Shown: in pieces, positions 1-10,952 of the stretch
Layout of the letters: each line of letters opens with the position of its first letter
How positions within the stretch are numbered: position 1 is the stretch's first letter
NCBI GenBank assembly: GCA_963678675.1
Contig: OY783201.1
Span: 16,671,769 to 16,735,768 of the forward strand
Length of the DNA stretch: 64,000 nt
DNA from: Xiphydria camelus
Taxonomy: Eukaryota; Arthropoda; Insecta; Hymenoptera; Xiphydriidae
Reading direction: 5' to 3'
The notes under the pieces: generated by a model
What the model saw: the letters and a program-made list of their open reading frames with translations, nothing else
What the model was told of the DNA's origin: nothing
Database searches by the model: none
Position numbers and translations under genes: made by a program

Positions 1-1252
1 GATGAAGAAAGTGAAACTGAAGATGATTCTCATGAATACGTTCCAACGGGTTGTAAGAATAAAAAGCCTCAATTGTTCTCACAGGAAGAACTGAACGATT
101 TCATTCGTAACATGGGATTGCCGAAAGATGTTGCCGAGTACTGTGCTTCTACGTTGAAAAAGAGAAATCTGCTGAAGAAGAAAACGAAGGTAACGTTTTA
201 CAGGACAAGAGAAAAAAATTTAGGAGCTTTTTCTCTCGTAATTCAAATAAGTCTCTCTCATTTATTGTAATAATGTCAAAGGATTAATCGACGAATTAAA
301 GCCCGATACTTATAGTGCTGATCAATGGAGACTTTTTATCGATTCTAGTAAACGTAGTCTCAAAGCAGTCTTACTCCACAATACTAATGTATACGCACCA
401 ATACCAGTTGCGCATTCGACTGTTATGAATGAATCGTATGAATGTTTGAAAACTCTATTAGCAGCAATAAAATATGATGACCACCAATGGCAAGTTTGCG
501 GAGATTTTAAAATCCTCACAATGATTCTGGGACAGCAATCTGGCTATACAAAAAAAACCGTGTTATCTTTGCAAATGGGATAGTAGAGATAAACAAAATC
601 ATTACGTGAAAAAGGTTTGGGAACCTAGAACATCCTTCGTTGTAGGATCCGACAATATCTTACAGCAGCCGTTGATAGATTCAAAGAAGGTATTGATACC
701 TCCATTACATATAAAGTTAGGACTCATGAGACAATTCGTCAAAGCGTTGAATAAAGAAAGCGATTGTTACAAATACTTACGAGATCAATTTCCAGGTCTA
801 TCTGATGCTAAAGTAGGCGCGCGAGTATTCGATGGACCTCAGATCAGAAAAATGTTTAGAGACAATCACTTCGTAACTCAAATGAGCTCTATTGAGAAGA
901 ATGCGTGGGTCCGCTTCAAGAAAGTATGTAGTAATTTTCTAGGCAATCACGTAAGAGCTCGGACTACAACAAAATAATACCTAACATGGTTGAGAATTTC
1001 AAGAGATTGGAATGTAACATGAGTTTAAAATTACATATGATGGACAGTCATGTGGACGAATATCCAGATAACGTTGGCAATATCAGTGAAGAACAAGGAG
1101 AACGCTTCCACCAAGATTTTAAAGATGTAGAACGAAGATTTCAGGGTAGATGGGATGAAAACATGATGGCAGATTTCTGTTGGACGTTGCAGAGAGAAAG
1201 CGCGGAAAAAGGAAAAAAAACGCAAGAAAAATCCCTTGCACAGATCTTTTGA
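1..1252 (+). pseudogene. Arthropod repeat-family protein, C-terminal part (decayed)
   Basis: I recognise this as a multicopy arthropod protein family of unknown function, probably transposon-derived. The frame is already open at base 1, so the N-terminus lies outside the window. Conserved blocks appear in order: FSQEELNDFIR (about 76-110), WRLFIDSSKRSLKAVLLHN (about 327-385), a GQQSGYTK block (about 530-553), a CYLCKWDSRD cysteine motif (about 560-590), PPLHIKLGLMRQFVKAL (about 690-750) and SEEQGERFHQD ending in GRWDENMMADFC (about 1084-1180). The blocks sit in different frames. There is a 1-nt shift in the A-run near 550, a second near 975, and an apparent deletion or intron at about 220-290. 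A complementary N-terminal piece lies at 35330-36166 on the minus strand. Family membership is confident; the transposon origin is inference. Confidence 0.7.
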
Positions 1253-1329
1253 GAATAAACGAGTACGTTATAAAAGAAGGTGAAACGATGAAGAAGTAGC
1301 AGAGTGAAATACAAAATACACGTTCCAGC

Positions 1330-1895
1330 GACTCCAAAAATATAACGGAGTGATGATGCGAAAAGATTTGAAAATTTTTGCTGGATTTGACCTTGAAATG
1401 AAATTGACCCTGACATACTGGTGGCAAACGAACCTCGGATTCTAACTCAGTGACCTCGAAAACATATTGACGTGGTAGTTTATTCTCGTGAAGACACATT
1501 TTCTTATTTTTACAATTGTCATATGAACCTTCCATACAATAATATAAAGTGACCTTGAAATGACCTTAGGGGTTATGTTAAAAAAAAATTGAATACATAT
1601 CTAGACGTAAAATTTTCCGTTCTTTCAGAATCTGCAGTAAAAAAATTCATTTTTGGGAGAATAAATATATTTGACCTTGAAATGACCTTGAATTTGACCT
1701 TATCGGATCAAACGGACATCGGATTTGGATTCAGCGACCCCAAAAATATATAGGGATAATAATTTGAACCGATTTGACTATTTTTCCAGTATTTGACCTT
1801 GAAATGACCTTGAACGTGACGCGATGGAGACAAACGGATACCGGATTAGGATTCAGCGACCTCAAAAACATAAAGATATACTGGTCTGGTTCCGG
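1330..1895 (+). repeat. Dispersed repeat rich in TGACCTTGAAATGACC, copy 1
   Basis: Contains repeated TGACCTTGAAATGACCTTGA phrases alternating with GACCTCGAAAACATA-like phrases. The same repeat occurs reversed at about 34130-34745 and in this orientation at 36690-36815 plus 38290-38690. The three copies align along most of their length, so this is a dispersed element, not a local tandem array. No coding capacity is visible. It carries the unoccupied version (near 1464) of the site that holds an insertion at 36816-38289. Confidence 0.75.
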
Positions 1896-2464
1896 GAACA
1901 GGAACTTTCTTTTGTGTGTGCCTGTGTTATCAATCTGTCAGAGCATCTGACACATTCACCACTATTGAGATAACCAATGTTTTTGGGACTGAAACGTCCA
2001 TTTGGTTCGAGTCCCTGCTATTTGGTTCGAGTCCTGGCTATCGGTATTGTCACCGAATTTTAGGAAACCATCTTGGATCCGATAGCGCCTACCGATATGC
2101 AACCCAGGTACGCTGGCGTGTATTTTCTGGGACAGTCTGTATATGTTGACATTTGGTAATACCTATAAACTTGACTTTTTTATATCAATTGCTTTAATAT
2201 ATTTTAATATATTTATATAAACAAGGTTTGTCGGTATTTTTTGTACGTAGTAAGAAAACCATATTTTGAAATTGAAATATAATAGCGTGAACCTTACAGG
2301 GTTAAACGGTATGAGTAGATATTTTTATTTTGCCATGAAGCATTGATTAAATTTAGTCTTTATGACAAAATGCAGAGCTAGTCCAATGTGATTATTTCTT
2401 CTTTTAGGTTACGTTATTCAGCATTAGTAGAAAATATAATACAAAAATAAATATTTCTTCTGAC
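1896..2464. other. AT-rich sequence, no gene recognised
   Basis: No conserved coding sequence was found on either strand. The terminal hexosaminidase exon expected downstream on the minus strand (a block around a W-P-R-A-x-A-x-E-R-L-W motif) was searched for by eye here and in 1-1895 and was not seen. It is probably outside the window. Confidence 0.4.
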
Positions 2465-2724
2465 CTGTCTACGAATTCACTCCACATGCAGGCTTCTCCT
2501 CCGAACACTAGTTCCTGTCTATCGCTGGAGTCTGGAAAGTCGAGGGGGTCACAAACGTAGAACTTGAACCAGTCACCACCGTTGAGAAGGTGATCGAGGT
2601 ACCAGCAAGTTGACAGTAAAACTGGATGCCCGGCTTTAGTTGCGCGTGACAGCTCGTCCTTCTGGTTTCCTGTCCAAATGTGTATTATGGTCTCAGGCGG
2701 GAGATTTACACCATTATCGAAGAC
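2465..2724 (-). CDS. Hexosaminidase exon d (C-terminal barrel)
   Basis: A 260-bp exon with no Met. It encodes [19 protein letters not shown], then [34 protein letters not shown] and [14 protein letters not shown]. These match the end of the GH20 barrel, including the Trp and Tyr that line the sugar pocket. The acceptor is CTGCAG before GTC-TTC and the donor is GTCAGA. The exon ends two bases into a codon, so at least one more coding exon must follow at lower coordinates. Confidence 0.88.
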
Positions 2725-5700
2725 CTGCAGTGGAACAAAAGGTCAACTAGATCATCTTCAAACTTAATTCTAGAACTCTACATATACACTATACAACAAA
2801 ATTATCGCAACAACTTATTTTACTCTAAAAATTGTCAAACTTCGGAAGCCCGTAGCACAGCGAAAAATCTTTATGTCGCTATCTTTTTTTTAAATTAAAG
2901 CTTAAAATCTCATGTTTACTATCCCAAAGTTTATTTTTCGATTTAAAGCACCGAGAGATTAAGAGACCCTGAAAATCAAGGTCATATTTTGAAACTGAAA
3001 TTTGAAACAAAAATTAATAAATTCAAAAAAAATTACGCATTGATGTTCAGTTGATTAATACTCCCAAAAACCGGGATTTTCAGTTTTTTTATTTAAAACG
3101 CTGTAGAATGGCGTAGAAAAATTGGAAAGTACAAATTTTTTTAAAAATTAAAGGTAAAGGTTGAACTTTCATTTTCTGTGATCAGAATTTGAAAAAAAAA
3201 TTTTTGTAACTCCGTGTCAATGCGCACTTTGCAAAATTTTAAATTTCAAAAGATGACCTTGATTTTCAGGGTCTCTTAATATCTCGGTGCTTTAAATCGA
3301 AAAATAAACTTTGGGATAGTAAAGCTGAGATTTTAAACTTTAATTTAAAAAAAAAGATAGGGATACGATGATTTTTCGCTGTGCTACGGGCTTCCGAAGT
3401 TTGACAATTTTTAGAGTAAAATAAGTTGTTGCGATAATTTTGTTGCGTAGTGTAGGTTATTCGTTTCCGTGCCAAAAATCTAAAGTGCAAGCATAGTTAG
3501 ATATTCTCTCTCTCCCTCTCTTACTCTAACCCCCCCTCTCTCTCTCTCCAATACATTTTCAAGAACAGCAATAATTGTGTAATCAAATTAAGTCTAAAGA
3601 AAACCTAGGAATTTGTTCAGATTTTTTCATACATAATAATAATAGTTAAACAAATAAATGTAAAATACATGTACAATTTTCAAGCACATAAAACAAGTGT
3701 GGACTTCTAGAGTTAATTATTTTAATTTTTAACGTGGTTTCACACCTCCTGCCAAACGATGGAGCTCGCGTTCATGCTTGTCGTGATGTTTAGGAGTTTT
3801 TCAATATATTCCTCTTCTAAACGTGAAAAATTCGCACCATAATTTTGTTGCTTCATGTAATTCAAGATATCGGGATTACTAGCCCAACAGTCGAATGGTA
3901 CTTCATCACCGCCTAGGTGAACGTAATGGTCAGGGAAGACTTGAACAATCTCCGTGAAAAAGTCGCTCAAGAAGTTGAAGAGCCGAGGTTCCGTAGGATT
4001 CATTGGGCCCAATATGCCATCAGGTTTTCCGTTAGTACCTGCTCTTGAAAAACGATACTTCAAATATTCAATGAAGAAAATTAACTTTTCCGAGAATATC
4101 ATATCTCTTTTTTGAAAGTTCGCCAGAGTTAGATCTCCTTAAATTTTAAACGTTTTTAGAGGATATATTTATATGATTTCATATACAGGTTACTTCAGAG
4201 GTTAATACTGGATGTGGCTAAAGTCAATACTTGTATCACCACTAGTAATAGGTAAGTGGGACAAAAATTGACGAAAGATAGGAAACTAGATGTCGTCTTT
4301 AAACTATTATCCTGTTGCTCTGTCATTGGTTGAGGGGTCAAGTTTTAATCAATTTAACTACATCCAGTAAAGTAACCGGCTCAATAGCAAGATACGTTCT
4401 AGTAGCTGGACATATTCACATATATTTTAAATTATTTAAATTATTAAATGAGATAAGAAAAACTACTGGAAGAAACAACTACGGGAAGAATATCTTCAAT
4501 AAATTAATGAACTACCTATAAAGCAAACATCACTAGTAAAAATCCTTAATAAAATCTGCTACTTGATTTTCTATGGCTATTCGGATACTGGGCTTAAGGC
4601 AGTAGTCCTCCCTAGTAAAATCTCGAACTTGAGCTTTCTTGAGTGGATTGTACTACAGACCTTTCGAAATATGCCTGTTAAAATCCTAGAATGAAATTTG
4701 TAAAATTGGCTGAGTTAGAGTAATTCTAAGAAGTACGGTCATATGTCTCGCGCCCGAGTACGAAAACTTTAAACGTATTTTTTTCGAAACTATGTTTTTC
4801 AAACCAGTAACCACGATATTTCGGCAACCAATTGGCGGATTGAGCTCAAATTTAGTATACCATCAGTCATTTTTAGTAGACTATTTTTAAACGTTGGTAG
4901 CAGAATTTAGTTAAAATAATTTTTTTATGACTCGCTGAAGGGGAACAAACGTGAGAAAAATCGACATTATACGTTTAGGATGCCGCCATTTATAAAAAAA
5001 AAGTTTTTATGGCATAATCTGCTACCAACCCTCACAACACTCATACGGATTAAGGATATGGTTGAATGTTATTTTGAAATACCTACATATAACATCCGCA
5101 ACATAGGTTAATAGTCAAGGTTGTTTTCCGCGCATCATTGTGCCCGAAGGCACAAAGCTGTCTTAAATTTTTTTTCCACGAGATTTATAAATGTTTCTAA
5201 AGCACCAATAAATACTTAACCGAATTGGGGAAAAAAACTTCAACGGTTTTTTATTTATTCCGTCCTCAAGGTCATCTCTAAAACAGCAATCTACAGACTG
5301 AATACTGTCTCACCCGTTTGGCTCTTGGGAAGTTACTGCAGAACGGGGATATATGGGACAAGTGGGGCAATATGGGACAAAAACTTGATTTTAGATCAAA
5401 TTACGCGCCATGAGTGCTGCCAACCGTTTTTATTGAAAAGAAAAAGATCACTATGTCGGGAGACTGTCAGTTGTCGATTTAGCCGTTTAACGGTAACAGA
5501 AGCTGCAGTCGGTTTCTCTACAAAAAATTTCTAACCTAGAGGTAAATTATTATAATTTTTGTAAGACCAGATAGTGCCCTTTGGGGAGACGTTGTTATTA
5601 AAATTAGTGGTAGGGTACTTTGGAATAAATCCTTCTAAATATACCTGACATAACCACATTAGCATTAAAAAATATTGTAACGGAATGGGGGCGGTTTTAC

Positions 5701-8700
5701 TAAAAATCGGCAATTTGTAGGTTAATTTGGGACAAAATTCCGCGTGTACACAAGTACAAAGCTGGTACCACGTATTGAAGAAATTATAGTGCACAACATT
5801 TGGAGGCGACTCTAGAGGCAGTAATTACACAGTCACATAAAAAAAAGTAGGGTATACATTTGATGCGATATATGTTATCCGTAGTAATTTGGCCTCCTGA
5901 TCACAAATCCGGTGTCAAAATTTGGCCATCACATCATATTTTTTTAAATAAAAAAACCAGCCAGAGATAATGATTTTCAAAAAGTTAATGGACTTGTGGG
6001 GGCTATGCGAACTCGTAGCGTCCCAACTACGCGGACTCTGTGCATCCCGGTGCAGCTCGTGCTGGTCAGCTGGACGACATTAGCGACAAGAGTCACTGAG
6101 GACTCGAGCTAGCCGAGCTGTCGCCAATGCGTGCGCTCGAACCTAGCCTCGAGCCAATCACAGTGCTCCTCGAATCGGTACCGTAAGCGTGTACCGCTAG
6201 CCGGTACGGTAGCCTACGCGTGATCGAGGATGTTTGTCACTTAAACCAGATTCAGTATAGGGTTTTTTTGGGCCGCTGATTACGAATCTGAAGTCGGATT
6301 TCGAAAATTCAAGATGGCGGATCCAATATGGCGGACAAGATTTTTGAAAATCGACGGATTCATGCAAAATTTGGTATAGGGTTTTTTTTGGGTCGCTGTT
6401 CACGAGTCTGGTCAGATTTCAAAAATTCAAGATGGCGGATCCAATATGGCGGACGAGATTTTCGAAAATGTTGAATTATGGAGTTATATTCAAAACCAAA
6501 TTTGGCATGAATCCGTCGATTTTCGGAATTCTCGTCCGCCATATTGGATCCGCTATATTGAATTTTTGAAATCTGACTTCAGATTCGTGATCAGCGACCC
6601 AAAAAATCCCCCTATACCGAATTTGGCATAAATCCGTCGATTTTCGAAAATCTCGTCCGCCATATTGGATCCGCCATCTTGAATTTTTGAAATCCGACTT
6701 CAGATTCGTGATCAGCGATCCGAAAAACCCTCTATACTGAACTTTGTTTAGGTCCATTAACTTTTTTAAAATCATGATCTCTGGCTGGTTTTTTTAGATT
6801 AAAAAAAAGTGATGTGATGGCCAAATTTTGACACCGGATTCGTGATCAGGAGGCAAAATTACTACGGAGATAACATATCGCATCAAAAGTATACCCCACT
6901 TTTTTTCTGTGTGTAACTGCACAGTTTTTTGAGGTTAGAAAAAAATTGTGGTGTGATGGCCATTTTTAACAACATATGCATGATCAGAAGGCAAAATTAC
7001 CACGGATAACATATATCGCATCAAATGTATACCCCACTTTTTTTGTGTGTGACTGTTATTGGACGTATGTCGTTTAGGCAAGTTGAGGAAATGTATAAGG
7101 TCCTGAGGAACACTATTATGAAAATTTAGGGAGGGAGGAACACAATATTGAAAAAAGCCCTTACTGCAGCTGCATCCTATGGCTATCCCTTTAATGAAAA
7201 TGACTTTAGGCTCCTCGTTGAAGAATATTTGAACCGAAAAGGCGTTGAAACACCATTTAAAATCAATTTGCCTGGCAAGGATTGTATGAAGTTTACCAAC
7301 CTTTGTTTATTTTTATCTATTTTTTGTTCCGTATCTACCTAAATATTTACCTACCTCAGAATAAGATTATTTTTTGTGATAAAGTAGCTTTAAGGAAGAG
7401 ATTTTACGTTTTGTAACCGTTTTAAACTCATTTAATAAAGATTTATCAGTATTTGCTGCCTATTACCAGGAAAAAATTAAGAAAATAATTTTTTTTGTAT
7501 ACTGTCCGATAAAGGCATGCGGTATAGTATACACGAGACACATTATTAAATTGTATCGTTTAGTGTACAAAATGTTGGTGTCCCATATTACCCCGTTTTG
7601 CGGGAAAAATGGGACACTAAGAAAAACATTTTTTTTTAATCAGGTGACATTATTTTAAATACTTTTTTACACAAATCAGCTCTACTTGCTATCCCCTATT
7701 CGGTGGCAAAATTTAAAAACAATTAAATAAAAAACTAGATCTCTACAGCAAAAATTCGTTCAGAATTGTCCCATATCCCCGTTTTACGGTACCTTTATAA
7801 TCTCCAGAACTGCCAACCCTGTACTAATAGCATACAGCCTATAGTTTGCAAAATGCCACATAGTCTACCGTCCTATGATCTCCATCCTGAGAATCACTGT
7901 ACCTATATTATTAAAATGTTAAATAAATGAACGCACATTACTCACGATGGATATTCTGATCAAGAAAAAAAATCTTAGAATTAAAACCAAACGAGTTACG
8001 TAGATCATGAGTCACTGATTTTGAATTTCCTTTTCATTTTGTCCTTATACATCACGCTTTTGAGAACAAATTAGGTAAAAGTCTTAAAGATTGCATTTTA
8101 CAGCTTTTTCTATTTCAATTTTTTTTTAAAACTTGATGTGCTATTTTCACGATGCTTACCGATTTAGATTCAGCATACAAAATTGTATAAAACGCATTCA
8201 TCTTTCATGATGCAATATAGCTGAGACAAATGTACGCTAAATTTCATCGAGGTGTAAATGACACTTCATGTATGGTGAGCGCTTGTTTCTTCTGAAGAAC
8301 TTAATGCGCCAGAAACTACATGCTTACAGATTTGGAATCAACATGAAAAAATTGACAATAATCATTGATTGTATTTCGCAGTACAATTATAACTTACTTT
8401 AGCTTATAGGTACCTTTTAAAATAAACAGCAAACCAATTCTGATTTATGGTGTCCGATGTAGAAATTATTGTTTTTCGTATGGCAATAAGAATTCAACTA
8501 TAGCCCGTTAGGTAAGATTACAATAGCCGATCCTTTTAATCGTATTAATGGATTCAATATTAATGTAACTTCACCTTTTTGTTTAAAAATAAATATTCAA
8601 GTTACTTTTAAGTTTTCTAAAGTAAGAAAATAGAATTAGAGATAAAAAAATTACAAGCATTTTGCCAATTCCGTACTGATATATTTAGAGATTTCTCTTT

Positions 8701-9801
8701 ATATTCCAAAACTGAGACGATAAAGCCATAATATGAACAACGGATTAGCAAATAAAGAAGCATTGCTTTTGAGCTTTCTAACGAGTTTTATATAATATTA
8801 TTCGACCAATGTCATATCAGTTGTCACAACGATTTAATAAATTTGAAGAGACATACACTACTCTTATCCTAACTTAACGTCTTCAGGGATGATTTTTTTT
8901 GTGGCGAGAAAAAGAATACTTAATTTTTTTTTCTTTTGCGATTTATTTATTTTATATTAATGGGAATTTTTGCTTCTCTGATTGGGGGATTCTGTAGTGA
9001 GTAAGTTGTTGTCGGGTTTTTGTTCTACTTATTATAGACGGTGGCTATAATTGTGGAAAACTAAACGTCCACATATGTGGCCAAGGGTGTGAAGAGGTTA
9101 ATCTCATAATATTCATGTATGATCTTGTATTGATGTAAAGCTTCCGTTATACACAAGTCTGTATTTAATTCCTGGATAACCTAGAGGTTAGAAAAATAAT
9201 GAAAACAAAAATATTAAACATACCATAGCACGGCGTAAGTAGGTGAGGATAAGCAACACCCCAAGAGCTAGTGTGGCCAGGTGTATCGAATTCAGGTATC
9301 ACTCTAATTCCGCGTAACCTTGCATATTCTATAACCAACTGCACATCTTCAGAATTATAGACCATTGAGGGATGATAGGCTCCTTCGATAGAAAGATTAG
9401 GGTATGTTATACTTCTGTAAGGGAAGCTGTTGTCATCCACGATATGCCAATGAAAAACATTTAGTTTGTTGTAGGTCATAGCATCTAGAGTGAGTAAGAT
9501 GTCGGAGACTGGTAGAAAGTGACGCGAAGTATCCAAAAGAAGACCGCGATGAGTGAATCTTGGCTTGTCGAATATGTATCGACATTGTATCATTAGCTAT
9601 GAAGTAAACCAATAAATAGATTAAGATGAGAGTAATACATTAGATTACATTTTTACAGAATATATTTCCGAATACTCACATTGGAACCATCTCCGGATGC
9701 GACTAAAAGCTGCGAAAATGTCTCCAGTCCTCGCAAAATGCCCCAAACTGTACGTGCTTCCAGAATTGCTTGTTTTGAAGAATTATTTATGTTCAAAATA
9801 T
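2465..9801 (-). CDS. Beta-hexosaminidase subunit alpha/beta-like (GH20), partial gene of four exons
   Basis: Encodes a glycoside hydrolase family 20 beta-N-acetylhexosaminidase, which removes terminal GlcNAc/GalNAc from glycoconjugates, normally in the lysosome. Minus-strand exons are 9801-9680, 9596-9224, 4038-3746 and 2724-2465. All junctions are GT-AG and phases agree: TAT-G joins GT-ACT to give C-Y-G-T-N, and CAG-GAG joins GTC-TTC to give W-Q-E-V-F. Visible landmarks are [25 protein letters not shown] with the substrate-binding Arg, [17 protein letters not shown], the catalytic HLGGDEV (Asp-Glu pair), SIVWQEVFDNG, CWYLD and [13 protein letters not shown]. Spacing and these blocks resemble vertebrate HEXA/HEXB and insect lysosomal-type enzymes more than chitinolytic NAGs (inference). 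The N-terminal GH20b domain and the last exon are missing, so this is a partial gene, not a pseudogene. No internal stops were seen. The second intron is about 5.2 kb and transposon-filled. Confidence 0.88.
2787..3452. mobile_element. Foldback/MITE in hexosaminidase intron, TA TSD
   Basis: Arms of about 200 bp (2787-2988 and 3252-3452) are inverted copies. The ends read CACTATACAACAAAATTATC and its near-exact complement, with TA on both sides (2785-2786, 3453-3454). The centre is AT-rich and non-coding. The TA duplication suggests mobilisation by a Tc1/mariner-type transposase (inference). It lies between hexosaminidase exons c and d, so it is presumably spliced out. Confidence 0.8.
3500..3550. 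repeat. CT-rich microsatellite
   Basis: Imperfect (CT)n and C-run tract just upstream of exon c, on the intronic side. It is a low-complexity repeat with no further signal. Confidence 0.7.
3746..4038 (-). CDS. Hexosaminidase exon c (catalytic Asp-Glu exon)
   Basis: A 293-bp exon carrying [33 protein letters not shown] with the catalytic Asp-Glu pair, a [14 protein letters not shown] helix and ending SSIVWQE. The acceptor is GCAG immediately before GT-ACT-AAC, the only choice that gives an intact Gly codon with exon b. The donor is GTGTGA after CAG-GAG. The ORF reads on into intron at both ends, so its apparent Met start is not a real start. Confidence 0.92.
4039..5335. other. Intronic sequence between hexosaminidase exons, no gene
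   Basis: AT-rich sequence inside the 5.2-kb intron between exons b and c. Short ORFs here show no codon bias or family motif. No clear terminal repeats were found between 4104 and the start of the pogo-like element at 5336. Confidence 0.5.
5829..7055. mobile_element. Palindromic repeat with three terminal arms
   Basis: The left arm begins near ACAGTCACAT and includes GTATACATTTGATGCGATAT. It is inverted at about 6745-6915 and again, as a shorter divergent arm, at 6916-7055. Between the arms lie a GC-rich block (6001-6220) and inverted/tandem copies of the ATGGCGGATCCAATATGG repeat (6230-6745). The double right end suggests duplication of one terminus or a second insertion. No coding sequence was found. 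Exact target duplications could not be settled. Confidence 0.6.
6230..6745. repeat. ATGGCGGATCCAATATGG dispersed repeat, clustered inverted copies
   Basis: At least five units of about 110-130 bp share ATGGCGGATCCAATATGGCG, a stretch with TGAAATCTGACTTCAGATTC, and CCCAAAAAA. Units occur in both orientations, so every frame gives a similar pseudo-peptide. The same unit recurs at 27640-27935, and a divergent version is at 14200-14480. Confidence 0.75.
7090..7290 (+). pseudogene. Pogo/Tigger-type transposase N-terminal fragment
   Basis: Translated blocks [29 protein letters not shown] and FKINLPGKD match the segment just after the psq-type HTH and at the start of the CENP-B-type DNA-binding domain in pogo/Tigger and jerky-like transposases. 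Upstream [15 protein letters not shown] resembles the preceding HTH but needs a frameshift and contains a stop. No DDE domain follows before the element ends at 7789. The motif match is from memory of the family; the truncation is seen directly. Confidence 0.65.
7792..9223. other. AT-rich intron sequence, no gene
   Basis: The remainder of the long hexosaminidase intron. No conserved ORF, tRNA-like boxes or clear inverted terminal repeats were recognised. It contains poly-A/T runs and scattered short ORFs without family similarity. Confidence 0.5.
9224..9596 (-). CDS. Hexosaminidase exon b (first half of GH20 barrel)
   Basis: A 373-bp exon from a TTCATAG acceptor to a GTATGT donor. It encodes the start of the catalytic barrel: [17 protein letters not shown] with the Arg that contacts the sugar, [50 protein letters not shown] and LLTPCYG. 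It ends one base into a Gly codon. The neighbouring ATG (inside MIQCRYIF) is internal and not a translation start. Confidence 0.92.
9680..9801 (-). CDS. Hexosaminidase exon a (end of GH20b domain, start of barrel)
   Basis: A 122-bp exon bounded by a CTTTTACAG acceptor and a GTGAGT donor. It encodes about 40 residues including [18 protein letters not shown], the signature linking the small N-terminal domain to the TIM barrel in GH20 hexosaminidases. It ends on a complete codon (AAT) and joins in frame to CTA-ATG of the next exon. Upstream exons with the signal peptide and most of the GH20b domain were not recognised in the window. Confidence 0.85.
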
Positions 9802-10345
9802 CTGTAAAAGTGAAAGAGTGGGACACTTATTTATAAAATATTACTGATTGATCTCTACCCGGTAAAAAAAATCAGGTGGGTCCCACGTGGGAAACTGATA
9901 TGAAAACCTATATGGGTATCACGTACGAATTTGAGCAAGAGATCCTCATGTGCATAAGTCTCACATGGGAACTCATGAGAGATATATGTACATGGGTTCT
10001 CTCTCATGTGACCCCGCATGAGAAAAAAAAGTAATATAGAGCAGTTTTTGATCTTTATTTATAATATTTGTTTAAAAACATATCGTGAGGTAGAAACTGC
10101 TAAAGGCCTCTCGGTGGCCTGTCCCTACTCACATTGCAGCGAGCACGGTGCCACGTACGAAATGATGGGCGCCAGGCGGGTCACGACCTCGCCGATCGAT
10201 GATGTGAAAAACAAACGCGAGAGATCTGCAACGGTCAGATCTCAACCGAACTAGGCCAACTCGGTAGTTGGCAGAGGGGAGGTTCGAAAAAGAACAGAAA
10301 GGGAACTAGGAAGGGCAAAATCCTCGGGAGAAAAGTAAAACAAAA
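9802..10345. other. Non-coding stretch with GTGGGTCCCACG and CATG-type short repeats
   Basis: About 9860-10030 contains recurring CATGTG/CATGGG phrases (for example CTCACATGGGAACTCATGAG), giving a local imperfect repeat. The following GC-richer block (10100-10330) has no recognised coding sequence. The upstream hexosaminidase exons expected on the minus strand were not identified here. Confidence 0.35.
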
Positions 10346-10940
10346 ATGCAACCGTCTAGAAGGTCCTTTGGGAATCCCGATCTCAGTTCAGAAATTACTG
10401 CCATACACAAAGATCTGATTATGAAATTGAGGCTCATTTTAAGAGTCATATCTAGTAGTATGATTATTAAAATTGACAAACTGGCTAAGCTGTTTGAGGA
10501 AACAAGAGCTCTTTACTTGCGATATTATAGGTGGTACTACATGCCCAGCACTCTATATAAACTACTATTTCATGGCACAGACATAATATCATCCTTTGAA
10601 TTGCTTATAGAAGAAGAAGCTTTAGAGGCTAGGCACAAGGAGGCATGTCTCTACAGGTTGCAGCATACAAGAAAGTCATCGAGAAGTTCAAGTAATCGTG
10701 ACTTGATGAGTAGATTGTTACTGATTTTCGATCCATTCATCTCTAGTTTATGCAAATGCTTTACCAAACGATCCACAGACTTTGACGAGCTAATTAACAC
10801 GTTAAGCGCCAGAGCGGTCCCTAGGGACTGCTGACGAATGAGTGTGTGATGCCACGGCGTTTCCTTGGCGCTTAACGTGTTAAAGAGTTTTTGGTTATAC
10901 CTGTCGAAGCAGAACCTGGGTACCCAATGAACTTACCAGA
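10346..10940 (+). pseudogene. Arthropod repeat-family ORF interrupted by a MITE
   Basis: The ORF encodes a protein type I recall as highly repeated in arthropods, with no known function. Motifs are YYMPSTLYKLLFHGTDII, EALEARHKEACLYRLQHTRK and NRDLMSRLLLIFDPFISSL. The ORF appears to end at 10834, but this is caused by an 82-bp TTAA-flanked insertion (10798-10879). Across the empty site the frame reads DELI then KEFLVIPVEAEPGYPMNLPD. It stops after GTAAGT (a possible splice donor) just before a foldback at 10953. Transposon origin is likely but unproven. The N-terminus is probably incomplete. Confidence 0.55.
10798..10879. mobile_element. 82-bp piggyBac-like MITE, TTAA TSD
   Basis: Flanked by TTAA at 10794-10797 and 10880-10883. 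The ends are perfect inverted repeats, CACGTTAAGCGCCA and its complement. The TTAA duplication is the hallmark of piggyBac-type transposition (also seen in Kolobok). Removing the element and one TTAA restores the surrounding reading frame. Confidence 0.85.
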
Positions 10941-10952
10941 TGTAAGTAGCAA

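Larger units (their letters stand above)
5336..7789 (+). mobile_element. Pogo-like DNA transposon remnant, TA TSD
   Basis: The ends are inverted: CTGCAGAACGGGGATA then TATGGGACAA on the left, and CCGTAAAACGGGGATATGGG on the right (reverse complement). TA flanks both sides (5334-5335, 7790-7791). Subterminal TGTCCCATATTACCCC-like motifs recur near 7572. It contains a plus-strand fragment related to pogo/Tigger transposase N-termini (7090-7290). Most of the transposase is missing, and a palindromic repeat (5829-7055) has inserted, so it is dead. It sits in a hexosaminidase intron in opposite orientation to the gene. Confidence 0.65.

Noticed and set aside
6197..6775. Several 60-99 codon ORFs
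   Set aside because: They are translations of inverted copies of one dispersed repeat, giving similar peptides on both strands.
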